DNA of 64,000 nucleotides from Flammeovirga sp. SJP92. Its GTDB lineage: Bacteria > Bacteroidota > Bacteroidia > Cytophagales > Flammeovirgaceae. The position numbers and the translations under genes were made by a program. Location of the stretch: NCBI RefSeq assembly GCF_001583495.1, contig NZ_LQAQ01000061.1:496001-560000 (forward strand). The letters are read 5' to 3'. Every line of letters starts with the position of its first letter. The first letter of the stretch is position 1. Below, in pieces: positions 52,206 to 62,150 of the stretch. The notes beneath the pieces were generated by a model. The model had not been told where the DNA came from, ran no database searches, and saw nothing but the letters and a program-made list of their open reading frames with translations.

Positions 52206-54638
52206 CTAATTACTTGATTTTAAGTCTGCTACAGGATTTTTTATTCCAGCTTTGATAACATGATAACTTACCGTCACGAAAGTAAGACATAACGTGACCC
52301 CTCCAGAAAACAAATAAGCATAAATATCAATGGTAATCTGCTGTGGGAAATTTTCCAGCCATAATTTCATAGCGAGGTAGGATAATGGCCATGCAATAAA
52401 ACAAGCACTTCCTACCAGGAAAAAGAATTCTTTTGATATAAATAGCATGGCTTCAAAATTTTCCATTCCGAGTGCCTTTCGAATAGCAATTTCTTTGTTT
52501 TTTTGAACCGTAATAAAGGATGCCAGGCCAAATAAACCTAGGTTGGCAATTATGACACCTATAATTGAAAAGATCAGTGAAACTTTTGCTAAACGCTCTT
52601 CTTTTTGATAAGATGCTTCTACTTTATCTTTCAATAAAAACGAATCCATTAATGTATAAGGAATGTGCTGTGACCATTTCATAGAAAGTTGACCTTCTAT
52701 AAGCTCCCAGTTTCTAATATTATCCAACCTCAACACCATATATTTCACATTGAAAGATTTCCAAAGTCTAGTGTCATTTTTCACTATAATAAAAGGTTCT
52801 ATTTCCTTGTGAACAGATTCATAATGAAAATCTTTCAATACACCTTTTACGATGTGTTCTCCTGCCCTGTTGTAAAAAGCCTTTCCGATCACCTCTTCTG
52901 GTGTTTTGTAACCTAAATACTTCACCATAGATTCATTGATGAGCACTTCTCCATGATCACATTGATTGTTATTCTGAATGTATTCCCCAGCTAGCAAATC
53001 AAAATTAAAGACATCGAAGAAATCATTTCTTATGATCAATCCTGAATAAAAAGAAGATGGCAAAGTGATATTTTCTTTCAAAAATTCATAAGGGAATGTC
53101 TGTACCAAAACACCCAATACTTCATCCATACCGCTGACAGCTTCCACCCCATCAACGGATAAGAAAGCTTTCTTTATATTATTATATTGCTCTAAAGAAT
53201 ACCTCACTTCACCTAATGGGACCACTACAATATTTTTAATATTAAAACCAAGGTCAGCATCTTTCAATAGGTTAAGCTGTTTGCGGGCAACATAGGTACT
53301 GAAAAGTAAAAACATGGCAATCACAAACTGAATTATCACGCTCCACTTTCTAAACTTCTTCTGCTTTACACCCAGCATCCTTGTGACTTGCAGTCCATCT
53401 ATCGGTTTGAAGCCTGATAGATAATACATTGGATAAAAACTCGACAAAGCTCCTACAAACAGACCACTGCCTCCAATCAACAAGGTCAGCGTTCTTGTAT
53501 CAATCTGATTGATTTTAATGGTGTTATCTCCTAATATTTGATAGATATACGGAAATAATAATTCCATGAAGACCAATGCTCCAAACATAGAAAGCACACT
53601 CAATATAGAAGCTTCTACCAAAAATTGAATGATTATTTCAAATTGATCTGCACCAATTGCTTTTCTGATGCCCACTTCTCGTACTCTAGTAGAATACCTT
53701 ACAGCTGAAAGGTTCATAAAATTGATGGCAGCAATAATCAATACAAGAAGTGCAATTGCAGAAAAGATGTAGATGTACATGTAATCCCCATTATGAGACA
53801 TTTCGTAATCCAAATCAGAGTACAAATGTATCTCTTCAATAGGTTGAAGATACAACTGCACATAATCTCTTAAATATTCAGGAAATTTTGTTTCGTCTTG
53901 AAGCAGTATATCAAAATCAGCCTCTAATTCCTCAGGCTTCACATCATCTTTCAATAAAACGTAAGTCCAGCATGGATTCCATTGCCAGAGATCCCCTTTC
54001 ATAATATTCTTATTGGTAATCAATAATGTAGAAAAGGAAACTAACAGCTCAAAATCAAGGTGAGTAGGTACTTTTGATTTATCAACAACACCGGTAACTG
54101 TTAAGTAGAATTGATTATCATAAAGGATTTTCTTTCCTAATGGATCTTCTTCGCCAAAATATTTCTGGGCAATTTCTGTAGTGATCACTACACTCTGAGG
54201 ATCAGCTAAAGCGTTTGACTTTTTCCCTCTTACAAGAGGAAAATCAAATATTTTGAAAAAATCTTTATCGGTAAAATATAAACTAGGTTCGTTGTACTGT
54301 TGACCATTCGCAAAAATCATATGAGAGTACACCTGATGATTGAAAAAACGGACGGTACTTTCTACGTAATTAGGATACAAATCATTGATAGTAGGACCTA
54401 AAGCAATAGGTACACTTGCTGAGCGCTCACCAATATCTTGTGAATCAATCACTTCAACAATTCTGTAGGTTCTTTCAGAGTCAACGTGATTATTATCAAA
54501 GGACAATTCGTATTTAACGATCAAAAAAAGTAAAGCAAAGAAGGCAATTCCCATTGACATACCAACGATGTTGACCAATGAGTACAAGCCATGTTTTGCT
54601 AAGTTTCTAATTCCTATGATTATATAATTACGTAACAC
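52206..54638 (-). CDS. MacB/FtsX-type ABC transporter permease
   Basis: 810 aa, the size of Bacteroidota permeases with two MacB_PCD periplasmic regions and eight transmembrane helices. The first helix lies near residues 18-42, followed by an extracytoplasmic domain to about 285. A three-helix FtsX block (with VREVGIRKAIGA) comes next, then a second helix-periplasmic-FtsX unit with NKEIAIRKALGM. It works with the ATPase 2 bp upstream. Such pairs export lipoproteins, peptides or drugs, or act in envelope stress signalling; the substrate is unknown. Confidence 0.9.
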   Translation of the reverse strand: MLRNYIIIGIRNLAKHGLYSLVNIVGMSMGIAFFALLFLIVKYELSFDNNHVDSERTYRIVEVIDSQDIGERSASVPIALGPTINDLYPNYVESTVRFFNHQVYSHMIFANGQQYNEPSLYFTDKDFFKIFDFPLVRGKKSNALADPQSVVITTEIAQKYFGEEDPLGKKILYDNQFYLTVTGVVDKSKVPTHLDFELLVSFSTLLITNKNIMKGDLWQWNPCWTYVLLKDDVKPEELEADFDILLQDETKFPEYLRDYVQLYLQPIEEIHLYSDLDYEMSHNGDYMYIYIFSAIALLVLIIAAINFMNLSAVRYSTRVREVGIRKAIGADQFEIIIQFLVEASILSVLSMFGALVFMELLFPYIYQILGDNTIKINQIDTRTLTLLIGGSGLFVGALSSFYPMYYLSGFKPIDGLQVTRMLGVKQKKFRKWSVIIQFVIAMFLLFSTYVARKQLNLLKDADLGFNIKNIVVVPLGEVRYSLEQYNNIKKAFLSVDGVEAVSGMDEVLGVLVQTFPYEFLKENITLPSSFYSGLIIRNDFFDVFNFDLLAGEYIQNNNQCDHGEVLINESMVKYLGYKTPEEVIGKAFYNRAGEHIVKGVLKDFHYESVHKEIEPFIIVKNDTRLWKSFNVKYMVLRLDNIRNWELIEGQLSMKWSQHIPYTLMDSFLLKDKVEASYQKEERLAKVSLIFSIIGVIIANLGLFGLASFITVQKNKEIAIRKALGMENFEAMLFISKEFFFLVGSACFIAWPLSYLAMKLWLENFPQQITIDIYAYLFSGGVTLCLTFVTVSYHVIKAGIKNPVADLKSSN

Positions 54639-54640
54639 TC

Positions 54641-55333
54641 TTACTTCCCTTTATTTAAGTTTTCGGTTACAATTTGTCCATCAAATAAATGGATGACTCT
54701 GGAAGCATAATCAGATGCCGCAGTCGAATGCGTCACCATTAAAATAGTAGTTCCTAGTTCATTTAAATTTGTCAGCATTTCCATTACTTCTCTTCCTCTT
54801 TCAGAATCCAGGTTTCCGGTTGGTTCATCAGCCAGAATCAATTTTGGCTGTGAAACGACTGCTCGGGCTACAGCCACTCTTTGTTGCAATCCTCCGGAAA
54901 TATGTGTTGGAAAAGCATTCTTTTTATGAGATAATTGCAAACGATCCATGATCTTATCCACTCTGAATTTTCTCTCATTAGGAGAAACATGCTGATAGAC
55001 CAATGGAAGTTCAATATTTTCGAATACTGTGAGGTCGTCAATTAAATTAAAGCTTTGGAATACAAAACCAATATTAGACCTTCTCAATTCAGCTCTTCTT
55101 TTGGAAGACGCTTTACTTACTTCTTCTCCTTGAAATAATACATTACCATTTGAAGGCACATCTAATAAACCTGCAATATTGAGCAAGGTTGTTTTACCAC
55201 ATCCAGACGGTCCCATGATACACACAAACTCACCTTCGTGAATATTTAGTGTGACATGACTCAAAACTTGTGTTTCGTTTTCGTCTGTGGAATAGGACTT
55301 TGATATGTCTTTTAACTGGATAACCGACTTCAT
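54641..55333 (-). CDS. ABC transporter ATPase (LolD/MacB type)
   Basis: 230 aa. Walker A GPSGCGKTT (41-49), signature ISGGLQQRVAVARA (a variant of LSGGQ), Walker B LILADEPTGNLD, and the switch His in VTHS. The LFDGQIV end is typical of MacB/LolD ATPases. It energises the permease that follows after 2 bp. First gene of the two-gene operon. Confidence 0.94.
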   Translation of the reverse strand: MKSVIQLKDISKSYSTDENETQVLSHVTLNIHEGEFVCIMGPSGCGKTTLLNIAGLLDVPSNGNVLFQGEEVSKASSKRRAELRRSNIGFVFQSFNLIDDLTVFENIELPLVYQHVSPNERKFRVDKIMDRLQLSHKKNAFPTHISGGLQQRVAVARAVVSQPKLILADEPTGNLDSERGREVMEMLTNLNELGTTILMVTHSTAASDYASRVIHLFDGQIVTENLNKGK

Positions 55334-55590
55334 AGTTTAAAAAGTATTATAAAAACAAGTATCTACAACAACCATTCATAATTTCAAGCACTTTTCATTA
55401 TCAGTTAGTTAAGGATTTCTAAAGTACTTTTGCATTGTTCACATCTGAACTATATGTTCGGTTACATTATACTGTACAAATCTATTAATCTATTTTATTC
55501 TTTTTAGATAAATGAACATAAATTGAGAAATCTTTATTATTCTTATAAGTACAAAAGTCGTATTAACCCAAATCACTAACCTTTTAATTT

Positions 55591-55827
55591 ATGTTAACCT
55601 TTAAACTGCTTATAGAAAACCGGAAACAGGTCTATCACATCATTGAAAAATACAACTTCAGAGTAATTGATTATAGACCACATTACGAAATTGAGTTCTT
55701 CGCAAAAAGTTATCAGGATTTTAATAAGACCTACTTTGATATCACCAATAAGCTTCAAAACATGGATATCAATTATATCCTCTCTGACCATTTATATGTT
55801 CCTAATCCAAATAAAAAAGGAGCCTAA
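55591..55827 (+). CDS. Small protein of unknown function
   Basis: 78 aa (MLTFKLLIENRKQVYHII...), rich in aromatic residues. It is followed 20 bp later by a strong terminator, which supports a real transcription unit on this strand; the antisense frames in the same place lack that support. No motif recognised. The only weak point is length. Confidence 0.55.
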   Translation: MLTFKLLIENRKQVYHIIEKYNFRVIDYRPHYEIEFFAKSYQDFNKTYFDITNKLQNMDINYILSDHLYVPNPNKKGA

Positions 55828-55845
55828 AATAAAAATTCACCACCA

Positions 55846-55888
55846 CTAAAAATCCCACAACATTAATACATGTTGTGGGATTTCTTTT
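55846..55888. terminator. Bidirectional terminator
   Basis: AAATCCCACAACA pairs with TGTTGTGGGATTT around an 8-nt loop, with A and T runs outside. It lies between the small-protein gene and the convergent secreted-protein gene. Confidence 0.9.
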
Positions 55889-55915
55889 TAGAGCAAATTC
55901 AATCAAACTGTGACT

Positions 55916-56719
55916 TTAGAATATCATCTGCATATCTGAACACTCATCTTTATAAGTGTACATCATCAAGATTTTTGTTGCTTCATTTTTGTTGCTTGCT
56001 TTTCCAATTTTCTCTACCTTTTTGTAAGAAGAGTCCACTGTCCAAACTTCTTTCTTATTATACCATTGAAAAATGACACCTTTTACCATATAAAAAGTCT
56101 CTCCTTTAATGTTTCTTGAATAGATGTTGTGATTTTCACTTTGAAAACGATCTCCTTTCGGTGCACCTACTTTTGCAATCACACTACCTGTGTTCGGATT
56201 AGAATAAACTTCACAAGTACATTTTCCTTGGAATTGTTCTTCTTCAATATCCGTGATATTTAATTCCAAAATGTACCACTTCCCTTCTTTTGCAAGAAAA
56301 GTAGCAGTGATGTACTCTGTTCCTTTTGATAATACTTTTCCATTACCATCAGCCAAAAGAGTGTATTTTAATGAAAAAACACAGACACCTACACCTCCTT
56401 GAAGTTTTGTGGAATGGAATTCTACTTCAGATTCTCTATGTACATTTTGATTGTACTGATTGACGAAAATAGCTCTGTAATCTCCTTTTCTTAGTACATT
56501 GTGGTACCTTTTGTTATCCACTGAAATGCGGGAGATATTAATAATGGCATCAGCACGGAAATACTCCATCATTTGATCCACATTCTCCTTACTGTGTCCT
56601 TTCTTATTTTTCTCAATGATTGTTGTGATCAGTTTTTCCAAATCTTTTCCAGATTGAGCATACAAAGAAGAAACAGAAACTAGAACAGTAAGAAAAGTGA
56701 ATAGAAATAGTTTTCTCAT
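55916..56719 (-). CDS. Secreted protein of unknown family, paralogue 1
   Basis: 267 aa with signal peptide MRKLFLFTFLTVLVSVSSLYA. The mature part starts with a helix (GKDLEKLITTIIEKN) and continues with an alpha+beta pattern: YFRADAIINISRISVDNKRY, VCVFSLKYTLL and GTEYITATFLAKEGKWYILELNI, close to an NTF2/SnoaL-like layout. A Cys-x-Cys pair lies at QGKCTCEV and another Cys follows in YTYKDEC near the C-terminus, so disulfides or metal binding are possible. Same family as the gene at 56837. Confidence 0.75.
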   Translation of the reverse strand: MRKLFLFTFLTVLVSVSSLYAQSGKDLEKLITTIIEKNKKGHSKENVDQMMEYFRADAIINISRISVDNKRYHNVLRKGDYRAIFVNQYNQNVHRESEVEFHSTKLQGGVGVCVFSLKYTLLADGNGKVLSKGTEYITATFLAKEGKWYILELNITDIEEEQFQGKCTCEVYSNPNTGSVIAKVGAPKGDRFQSENHNIYSRNIKGETFYMVKGVIFQWYNKKEVWTVDSSYKKVEKIGKASNKNEATKILMMYTYKDECSDMQMIF

Positions 56720-56836
56720 AATTAGTTCGGTTAATTTTTTTATTCAAGCTTAATAATAATATAAGTTAGGAGTTATTTTTTTTTATAAAAAAGAAAAGGA
56801 ATCATATTCTTCATATAATTCCTTTTCATCAAATCA

Positions 56837-57643
56837 TTATTGAACTTTTAGGCCAAAACATTCATCTTTATAAAGATACGCTATAATTTTCTGCACCACT
56901 TCTTCATAATTTTTTGCTGTATCTAATAAATGAATTGTTTTCAATTCCTGATCCAGAACATAAACTTCCAAATTCTCCGTCCATTCAAATTTCACACCCT
57001 GCACCATAAACAGGTCTCTATCATTGATCTTTTTTCTATGGACACTATGGATATCCTTTTGAAAATGATCCCCTTTCGGTGCCACTACTCTCGCTACCAC
57101 ATTTCCTGTCTTTTCATTAGAAAGAACTTCACATGAGCATGTCCCTTGATATTTTTCACTTTCAACATCTGTGACATTGAGTTCTAGAAATTTCCAAGTA
57201 GACCCTTTTACAATTAATGTAGAAACAATAAACTCCGTTCCTTTTGACATCACTTTGCCATTTGAAGCATTCATTAAAGTATAATCTAATGTAAAAATAG
57301 CTACAGCCGTATTTCTTTGAACTTGAATATCATGTATTTCTAATTGGTAATCTCTTCTGATGTTTTCCTTATACATATTTTCATATAGCGATTGATATTC
57401 GCTTTTTGTCATTGTCTCTTTGTACTTTCTTTCATCTAAAGAAACATGAGTAACATTAATTAAAGCTGATTCACTGAAATTATCCATTACAGTTTGTAAC
57501 TCTGCCATGGGATTTTTGGATTTTCTGTTTTCAACAGCATCTTTAATAATTCTCTCTATATCTTTATTAGTTTGAGCCAATGAACTATGCATTGTGAAAA
57601 AACCGAGTATAAATACAAATATAATGTTAGATAATGATCTCAT
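56837..57643 (-). CDS. Secreted protein of unknown family, paralogue 2
   Basis: I place the start at 57643 (268 aa, MRSLSNIIFVFILGFFTMHSSLA signal peptide); the longer frame from 57706 adds 21 residues in front of the signal. The protein parallels paralogue 1 block by block: a first helix, NFSESALINVTHVSLDERKY, GTEFIVSTLIVKGSTWKFLELNV, the conserved GTCSCEV Cys pair and YLYKDEC at the end. The two are tandem duplicates. Extracellular or periplasmic, function unknown. Confidence 0.75.
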   Translation of the reverse strand: MRSLSNIIFVFILGFFTMHSSLAQTNKDIERIIKDAVENRKSKNPMAELQTVMDNFSESALINVTHVSLDERKYKETMTKSEYQSLYENMYKENIRRDYQLEIHDIQVQRNTAVAIFTLDYTLMNASNGKVMSKGTEFIVSTLIVKGSTWKFLELNVTDVESEKYQGTCSCEVLSNEKTGNVVARVVAPKGDHFQKDIHSVHRKKINDRDLFMVQGVKFEWTENLEVYVLDQELKTIHLLDTAKNYEEVVQKIIAYLYKDECFGLKVQ

Positions 57644-57923
57644 AATGAATAATTTTTTATCGATTGAACGTTTGAATAATAAAGTATACGAGGGCTCTTT
57701 CCACATGTTTGTTCTGTTTTCAATTATTCACATGTTTATGTCAGCTCAAATCAAAACCAGGCTTCCATCATTATTAATTTCATAACGTCTATTTTAATAA
57801 AGTACTTTCCTTATTTATAGTGAATATTTATTTACTGCTTGTTTTTTAAGAAAACAGGATATATTTTCCATTTTTTCACGATTTCAGATAAGAAATAGAT
57901 TCTAAACGAAGCGAATTAAGGAA

Positions 57924-60317
57924 ATGAAAGTTTGTATTGCCGAGAAACCAAGTGTAGCAAGAGAAATCGCTAAAATTGTAGGTGCTTCTCAAAAAAAGAA
58001 CGGGTATTTTGAAGGGAACGGTTATCAAATCACTTGGACTTTTGGTCATTTATGTACTTTAAAGGAGCCACACGATTATGATTCTACTTTAAAAAGGTGG
58101 GATTTAGTCACGCTTCCTATTGTTCCTGTGAAATTTGCCATTAAGCTGATTGATAATGACGGCACAAAGCAGCAGTTTAAAATCATTGAAAATCTTGTTA
58201 CAAATGCCACTGAGGTCATTAACTGTGGTGATGCCGGCCAAGAAGGAGAATTAATACAACGATGGGTGCTTCATCAGGCAAAATGTAAAGTTCCTGTAAA
58301 ACGTCTCTGGATTTCATCGCTGACAGAAGAAGCTATTCGCAAAGGGTTTCAAAATCTTCAGTCTGAAAAAGAATTTGACTTATTATATGCTGCCGGAAGT
58401 GCAAGAGCTATCGGTGATTGGCTGTTAGGAATTAATGCTACACGTTTATATACTATTAAGTATGGAGGCTATAAACAACTGCTTTCTATAGGAAGGGTAC
58501 AAACCCCTACTCTTGCCTTAATCACAAACCGCTATTTGGAAATTCAGAATTTCAAAAGTGAAAAATACTGGGAACTGAAAACCAAATACAGAGAGGTCAC
58601 TTTTAGTGCGACTAAGGGAAGATTCGAAAAAGAAGAGGAAGTAAAGGCTACTTTTGAATATATAAAGGATAAAGAGTTTGAAATTGTTTCTTTTAAGAGA
58701 AAAGAAGGCAATGAGACACACCCTTATTTATTTGACCTGACCTCTTTGCAGGTGGAGTGCAATAAAAAGTTCAGTTTCTCTGCAGAACAGACTCTCAAAA
58801 TTGCTCAAAGCCTGTATGAAAAGAAGTTTCTTACTTACCCCCGTGTAGATACTACTTTCCTCCCTAATAACTTATATCCAGAAATTGGTCCTACTTTAAA
58901 GGCATTGACAAAGTTTGCTCAGGAAACGGCACCTCTTTTTGGCAAACCTTTCAGAAAAACCAAAAAGGTATTTAATGATCAGAAAGTAACCGATCACCAC
59001 GCTATTATACCTACTAAAATAGCGGCTAGAGGATTGACAAGTCAGGAAGCGGCCGTATATGATTTAGTGGCTATTCGTTTTATTGCCGCTTTTTACCCAG
59101 ACTGTAAAGTAGCAAAGACTGAAGTGTTAGGTAAAGTGGAAAAGGTGAATTTCAAAACAACAGGTAGAGAAATCTTAGAACCTGGATGGAGAATACTTTT
59201 CAAAAAAGAAGAAGAGGAGGAAAAGAAAAGAAAGAAGAAAAAGGGAGAAGAGGAAGAAGAACAAACTTTACCGACTTTCCAGCAAGGTGAAAAAGGACCT
59301 CACAAACCATTCATTAATAATAAGGAGACAAAACCTCCAAAACTTTATACAGAAGCTACGCTACTGAGAGCGATGGAAACTGCCGGTAAAAGCATTGATG
59401 ATGAAGAGTTAAGAAAAGCAATGAAAGAAAATGGTATTGGGCGTCCTTCCACAAGGGCCAATATTATTGAAACATTGTTTAAAAGAAAATATATAGAGAA
59501 GCAAAGAAAGTCATTGGTTCCTACTCAAGCAGGCTTAAGTCTGATACAGACGATTCAAAACGAATTATTAAAATCAGCCGAACTGACGGGTATATGGGAG
59601 AAAAAGCTTCGTCAAATTGAAGATGGTGATTATGATATCAATCTTTTTATGAATGAAATTAAAGAGATGGTAACAGAAGTGGTACAAAATGTAAAAATGC
59701 GTCGTTCCAATTTCAAAATAGAAACACCTACTTCGTCTTTACCTAAAGTTTCCACTACCGCAAGTAAAAAGAAAGCAGAGAAAAAGGAAATCAACCTGAC
59801 TTGTCCTAAGTGTAAAACAAGAGAAGTATTGAAAGGGAATGCGGCATATGGTTGTTTGGGATGGAAGAATAAAGAATGTGATTTTCTTATTCCTTTTAAA
59901 TATGAAAATAAAAAACTTACTGATAAGCAAATACAATCCTTAATTATAAAAGGAAGCACTCCAGAAATTAAAGGTATCAAAATAGAGGGAGCTACTGTCA
60001 ACGGTATTCTCAAATTAAATGATGAATATAAAATCGTTTTCCAAAAAGTTGAAGAAAAACCGTTAATCTGTCCAAAATGTCAAAAAGGTCAGATTTTAGA
60101 GGGAAAAACAGCTTTTGGCTGTGGAAATTGGAAAAATGGGTGTGATTTTAGGGTAAACTATGAGATTTTCGGTAAAAAAATCACAAAAGCACAGTTAAAA
60201 TCACTAATCCAGAAGGGGTCTACCTCTAAAATCAAGGGTTTTTCAGAAAATCCACACAAAATTTCAGAAGGAAGGTTAAAATTTAACCCTAACTTCTCAA
60301 TTATAATTACCAATTAA
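57924..60317 (+). CDS. topB: DNA topoisomerase III
   Basis: 797 aa, type IA. Toprim acidic residues E7 (IAEKPS) and the DAGQEGE cluster at 103-109; SIGRVQTPTL at 188-197; catalytic Tyr305 in FLTYPRVDT. It relaxes or decatenates single-strand-containing DNA. A lysine/glutamate-rich run at about 427-447 interrupts domain II. Two C-terminal Cys4 modules follow the core: C627/C630/C644/C652 and C716/C719/C733/C740, each trailed by a KGSTxxIKG repeat. Preceded by an AT-rich promoter region. Confidence 0.95.
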   Translation: MKVCIAEKPSVAREIAKIVGASQKKNGYFEGNGYQITWTFGHLCTLKEPHDYDSTLKRWDLVTLPIVPVKFAIKLIDNDGTKQQFKIIENLVTNATEVINCGDAGQEGELIQRWVLHQAKCKVPVKRLWISSLTEEAIRKGFQNLQSEKEFDLLYAAGSARAIGDWLLGINATRLYTIKYGGYKQLLSIGRVQTPTLALITNRYLEIQNFKSEKYWELKTKYREVTFSATKGRFEKEEEVKATFEYIKDKEFEIVSFKRKEGNETHPYLFDLTSLQVECNKKFSFSAEQTLKIAQSLYEKKFLTYPRVDTTFLPNNLYPEIGPTLKALTKFAQETAPLFGKPFRKTKKVFNDQKVTDHHAIIPTKIAARGLTSQEAAVYDLVAIRFIAAFYPDCKVAKTEVLGKVEKVNFKTTGREILEPGWRILFKKEEEEEKKRKKKKGEEEEEQTLPTFQQGEKGPHKPFINNKETKPPKLYTEATLLRAMETAGKSIDDEELRKAMKENGIGRPSTRANIIETLFKRKYIEKQRKSLVPTQAGLSLIQTIQNELLKSAELTGIWEKKLRQIEDGDYDINLFMNEIKEMVTEVVQNVKMRRSNFKIETPTSSLPKVSTTASKKKAEKKEINLTCPKCKTREVLKGNAAYGCLGWKNKECDFLIPFKYENKKLTDKQIQSLIIKGSTPEIKGIKIEGATVNGILKLNDEYKIVFQKVEEKPLICPKCQKGQILEGKTAFGCGNWKNGCDFRVNYEIFGKKITKAQLKSLIQKGSTSKIKGFSENPHKISEGRLKFNPNFSIIITN

Positions 60318-60647
60318 CACTTATAAGCTTAATTTTCAACCAACAACCTCAATTAATTATCACTTTCCATTGAAACATCGTTAAAAAAACACCCTGTTTT
60401 TTAAAAATTATCTATTTTTTTATAAGAATAGGTCAATTTTTCATGTTAAGATTTGCAAACATAGATCTTTACCTCTACAATTGTATTAGAAATCAAGGGA
60501 GACATAACGAAAAGATATCCATCTGAGTAGTCGTTTCCTTTTATAGATGTGAGTGATCCGTTTATTGAGTATCCCTCAATAAGCGGGTGTTTCACTCTCA
60601 ACGACAGAATTTTAAATACTATCTATAATTTTTAATTTTTGACTGCA
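60318..60647. other. Leader region of amtB
   Basis: Gene-free. AT-rich at first, then a GC-richer stretch that can fold into the hairpin at 60550-60597 about 50 bp before the start codon. No second gene is visible. Confidence 0.6.
60550..60597 (+). promoter_or_regulatory. Structured leader upstream of amtB
   Basis: CCGTTTATTGAG (60558-60569) pairs with CTCAATAAGCGG (60575-60586) with one G-T pair, and the outer GAGTGA (60551-60556) pairs with TCACTC (60592-60597). There is no T-run, so it is not a terminator. It could be a cis-acting RNA or protein-binding element for nitrogen control of amtB. Confidence 0.5.
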
Positions 60648-61937
60648 ATGTTCTCAACAATTCACCTACTTGCCGACGCAACATTGGCAACTGAGGCAGT
60701 AACGCAAGCAGTTACTGCAGAACAACTACAAACAGTAAGTTTAACAACGAGTAACGTATGGATGCTAGTTTCTACTATGCTAGTATTTATCATGGCTTTA
60801 GGCTTTGCGTGTGTGGAAGCTGGTTTTACTCAAGCTAAAAACACAGTAAATATCCTTTTCAAAAATACTGTGGATTTATCAGTAGGATTAATCTCTTACG
60901 CATGGTTCGGATTCAACCTTATGTATCCAGGAGAGTTCAATGGAATTTTCGGTTTCGCAGGATGGGGTTTAACTCCAGATTTATCTCCTAGCTATGCAGG
61001 CGGTGCTTACACTTACTGGACAGACTTCTTATTCCAAGCAATGTTCGCTGCAACTTGTGCAACAATCGTTTCAGGTGCTGTAGCAGAAAGAATCAAAATC
61101 ACTTCTTACTTCATCTTTACTTTCTTCTTAGTAGGATTTATCTACCCTGTACTAGGTTCATGGCACTGGGGTGGCGGATGGTTATCTCAAATGGGATTCT
61201 ATGACTTCGCCGGTTCTACAGTAGTACACTCAGTTGGTGGATGGGCTGCATTAGCAGGTATCATTGCAATTGGTGCTCGTAAAGGTAAGTATGTAAACGG
61301 TAAAGTTGTTGACAAGCCAGGTTCATCAGTTCCGTTAGCAGTAATTGGTGTATTCTTATTATGGTTCGGATGGTTCGGATTCAACGGTGGATCAGTTCTT
61401 TCAGCAGACCCTCAATCAATCTCATTAGTATTAGTTACTACAACTTTAGCTGCAGCTGCAGGTGGTGTTGGTGGCTGGATCGGTGGCTACATCATGTTTA
61501 AGCGTTATGACTTAGGTATGGTATTGAACGGTATCTTAGCTGGTTTAGTAGGTATTACTGCTGGTGCTGACCAAATGTCTCCAAACGAAGCTATCCTAAT
61601 CGGTATCGTATGTGGTATTGTAGTAGTATTCTCTGCTGTTACAATGGACAAGTTCAAGCTTGATGACTGTGTTGGTGCAGTTTCAGTTCACTTAACTTGT
61701 GGTATCATCGGTACATTAGCAATTGGTGTTTTAGGTGCAAAAGCAGGTATGGATCAATTCGTTACACAATTAATCGGTGTGGCAGCATACGGTGCGGTAG
61801 CATTCACTTCATCATTAGCAATCTTCTACGGATTGAAATTTACAGTTGGCGTAAGAGTATCTGAAGAGCATGAATCTGAAGGTCTTGACAGTCATGAGCA
61901 CGGTATCCGTGGTTATACTATCACTTTCGACAACTAA
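60648..61937 (+). CDS. amtB: Ammonium transporter
   Basis: 429 aa from the ATG at 60648; a TTG three codons earlier is possible but less likely. Eleven transmembrane segments expected. Family signatures are FACVEAGFTQAKNTVNILFKN, the pore region SGAVAERIK, and DFAGSTVVHSVGGWAAL with the first pore His. The pathway His of the twin-His pair is in SVHLTCG. It conducts ammonium across the inner membrane. Codon use is strongly optimised. No GlnK gene is adjacent in the window, which is unusual for amtB. Confidence 0.95.
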   Translation: MFSTIHLLADATLATEAVTQAVTAEQLQTVSLTTSNVWMLVSTMLVFIMALGFACVEAGFTQAKNTVNILFKNTVDLSVGLISYAWFGFNLMYPGEFNGIFGFAGWGLTPDLSPSYAGGAYTYWTDFLFQAMFAATCATIVSGAVAERIKITSYFIFTFFLVGFIYPVLGSWHWGGGWLSQMGFYDFAGSTVVHSVGGWAALAGIIAIGARKGKYVNGKVVDKPGSSVPLAVIGVFLLWFGWFGFNGGSVLSADPQSISLVLVTTTLAAAAGGVGGWIGGYIMFKRYDLGMVLNGILAGLVGITAGADQMSPNEAILIGIVCGIVVVFSAVTMDKFKLDDCVGAVSVHLTCGIIGTLAIGVLGAKAGMDQFVTQLIGVAAYGAVAFTSSLAIFYGLKFTVGVRVSEEHESEGLDSHEHGIRGYTITFDN

Positions 61938-61950
61938 GACATAAACATTA

Positions 61951-61980
61951 AGGAGGGAGTTCAACTTCCCTCCTTCCCTT
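61951..61980 (+). terminator. Possible amtB terminator
   Basis: AAGGAGGGA (61951-61959) pairs with TCCCTCCTT (61968-61976). A T-run is weak, so termination may be partial and the porin gene may be partly cotranscribed. Confidence 0.5.
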
Positions 61981-62150
61981 CAAGATATTGTATACGCAAC
62001 CCGTTAGTTCCGTTACAATTATTATTCACCTCACTTATATTATACCTCATTACTCCAACAGGTAATGACATTTAAAATCAAGTATTTACATTTTGTGTGC
62101 ATTGTATTTACTTCAAAAAATTTATTATTCACCTCTATAATTTTTCTACA

